Shown in pieces: positions 62,720 to 64,000 of a DNA stretch of 64,000 nucleotides. Source of the stretch: Sphagnum compactum (lineage: Eukaryota > Bryophyta > Sphagnopsida > Sphagnales); contig OZ234501.1 in assembly GCA_965153455.1 (NCBI GenBank), positions 14,198,001-14,262,000 on the forward strand, given 5' to 3'. The notes beneath the pieces are model-generated. The model saw only the letters and a program-made list of their open reading frames with translations. It was not told where the DNA came from and did not search any database. Every line of letters starts with the position of its first letter. Position 1 is the stretch's first letter. The position numbers were made by a program, and so were the translations under genes.

Positions 62720-64000
62720 AAAGTATGCATAGCACTTCACATTTGTAATAGAGATATTAAACCAATAACAGAGATAGAAAATAATTTACAATAACATAAC
62801 ATTTCACAAAGCAACCATTTAAATGTCAGCTCTAACCAAGCCCCCAAAAAAAACACATGACAAAGAATGAATGTGATAATAACATTTATTGTCACTCACT
62901 ACATAGTAGACCAACACCTTCAACATGAAGCTGCCATGATTCACCACTGACTGACTTCACTAGCTCCCACGAGTGGGAATAGAAGAAAGAACAATGATAT
63001 GTTCAATATTTAGGGGCAAAACAATATAAAGAATCTTCATCCTGAATTTCTAATGCATTTTGCAAAGCAATAGGAAGATTCAGTAATGCCCTCAACAAGC
63101 ACTTAAGCAACTAAAGGTGAGATCACTACTTGAGCTTTTGGGTTGGAAATTCAAGTTGATTTATTTCCCCTAGAATTTCGTTCTTTCTTTTTTCTATTGT
63201 CATGGTGGGAAGTTCTACTTTCAATGCAAAGGAACATTTATCTTTGCTTTCTTTGTTTTTTTTTCCCTTGGAAACACATTTTCAAATATTATTGTAATTA
63301 TATTCTTTAATTTAACTCATGTTGCAATTTCTCATGGTTGGGAGCTATTCCATGATTATTTAAAAATTTGTGTAATCAGGCGAAGTATCCAAGGCTTGAA
63401 TTACCCCCTGCCCCCCTTCTCCAAAGAATGGACCCTCAAAGGGTTTGAGGTTTAGGTGTAGTGGTAGCACTTTCATTCCTCCTTATTAAGTAAGTGAGAA
63501 AAACTTTACCACCTTTTGAAAGGAGGCTATTAAAAACAAGTGAAAAACAAATCAATTAAGTTTAGTTGGTCATTTACAATCTCTTTTGGGAAGAACTTTC
63601 TTAGTTAGCTATATCTTGTAAATGAACATATATCATCATGCTATCAATATGTGGTCAATAATTGCCAAAATGAGACTTTTTCATTTTAAGAATCACTTTG
63701 GCAAATTCACATAACATGTGTGCTAGTGATTCTAGTTTCAACTTTGTGATGTTGCTCAAGTGACAATCATCCATAAATATATTTAGCCAAATCTGGCAAT
63801 ATTCATAATATGTAGGTAGAAAATCTTAAGCACCCTTTGTTATTGTAGGCAATTGTGATGAGTTTTGGCCATTTGCTTTTTAAAAAAAGGGAATTGTGAG
63901 AAATATTCTTTTTTCAAAATACCTATTTCTTGCTAAATGATGAAAATTCAACACCAAAAAATTCACTGATGACGTGTACAGTTGCAATGTGCAATCTTTC
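62720..64000. other. Noncoding stretch to the window end
   Basis: It may include retrotransposon LTR sequence just after the copia remnant. No gene, RNA gene or clear repeat boundary was recognised. Confidence 0.4.

Noticed and set aside
1-64000. CRISPR arrays, rRNA genes or bacterial operon features
   Set aside because: None were seen; the window has plant nuclear gene structure throughout.

Overview
The window is nuclear DNA of a land plant: split genes with GT-AG introns and a plant acid invertase gene carrying the typical 9-nt mini-exon, in an AT-rich background full of decayed transposons. One gene looks like a DRC10/IQCD-type subunit of the flagellar nexin-dynein regulatory complex. 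That points to a plant with motile sperm (bryophyte, lycophyte, fern, cycad or Ginkgo) rather than a flowering plant or conifer. This is an inference, and no species can be named from the sequence.

Layout. 1-1738: a pogo/Tigger-like DNA transposon on the minus strand, running off the left edge. 1861-2060: one copy of a dispersed repeat. 4600-5750: a decayed PIF/Harbinger transposase (minus). 10.9-21.99 kb: noncoding DNA with at least two unnamed dispersed repeat families and a tRNA-like (SINE-like) element. 20.7 kb: a 50-bp near-perfect foldback. 22.13-26.32 kb: a complete vacuolar-type invertase gene (plus, eight coding exons, 655 residues) with a TATA box and a long leader. 28.3-30.08 kb: a Ty3/gypsy gag-protease remnant. 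33.7-36.7 kb: a decayed minus-strand reading region with coiled-coil character. 39.1-42.3 kb (possibly to 43.7 kb): the DRC10-like gene (minus). 45.8-53.4 kb: a HEAT-repeat protein gene (minus, at least 21 coding exons, two of them microexons of 32 and 22 nt, plus a probable GC-AG intron). 57-59 kb: diverged tandem duplications. 59.9-62.6 kb: Ty1/copia fragments in opposite orientations; the integrase fragment is split by a 384-bp hAT-type MITE with a perfect 17-bp terminal repeat and 8-bp target duplication. The rest is AT-rich sequence in which I see no gene.

The three likely functional genes are the invertase (sucrose hydrolysis in the vacuole), the DRC10-like protein (axoneme of swimming sperm) and the HEAT-repeat protein (function unknown to me). 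The last two lie tandemly on the same strand about 2-3.5 kb apart. Whether they share a flagellar role is speculation. Exon borders come from reading-frame continuity and splice-site consensus, and no transcript data were available.
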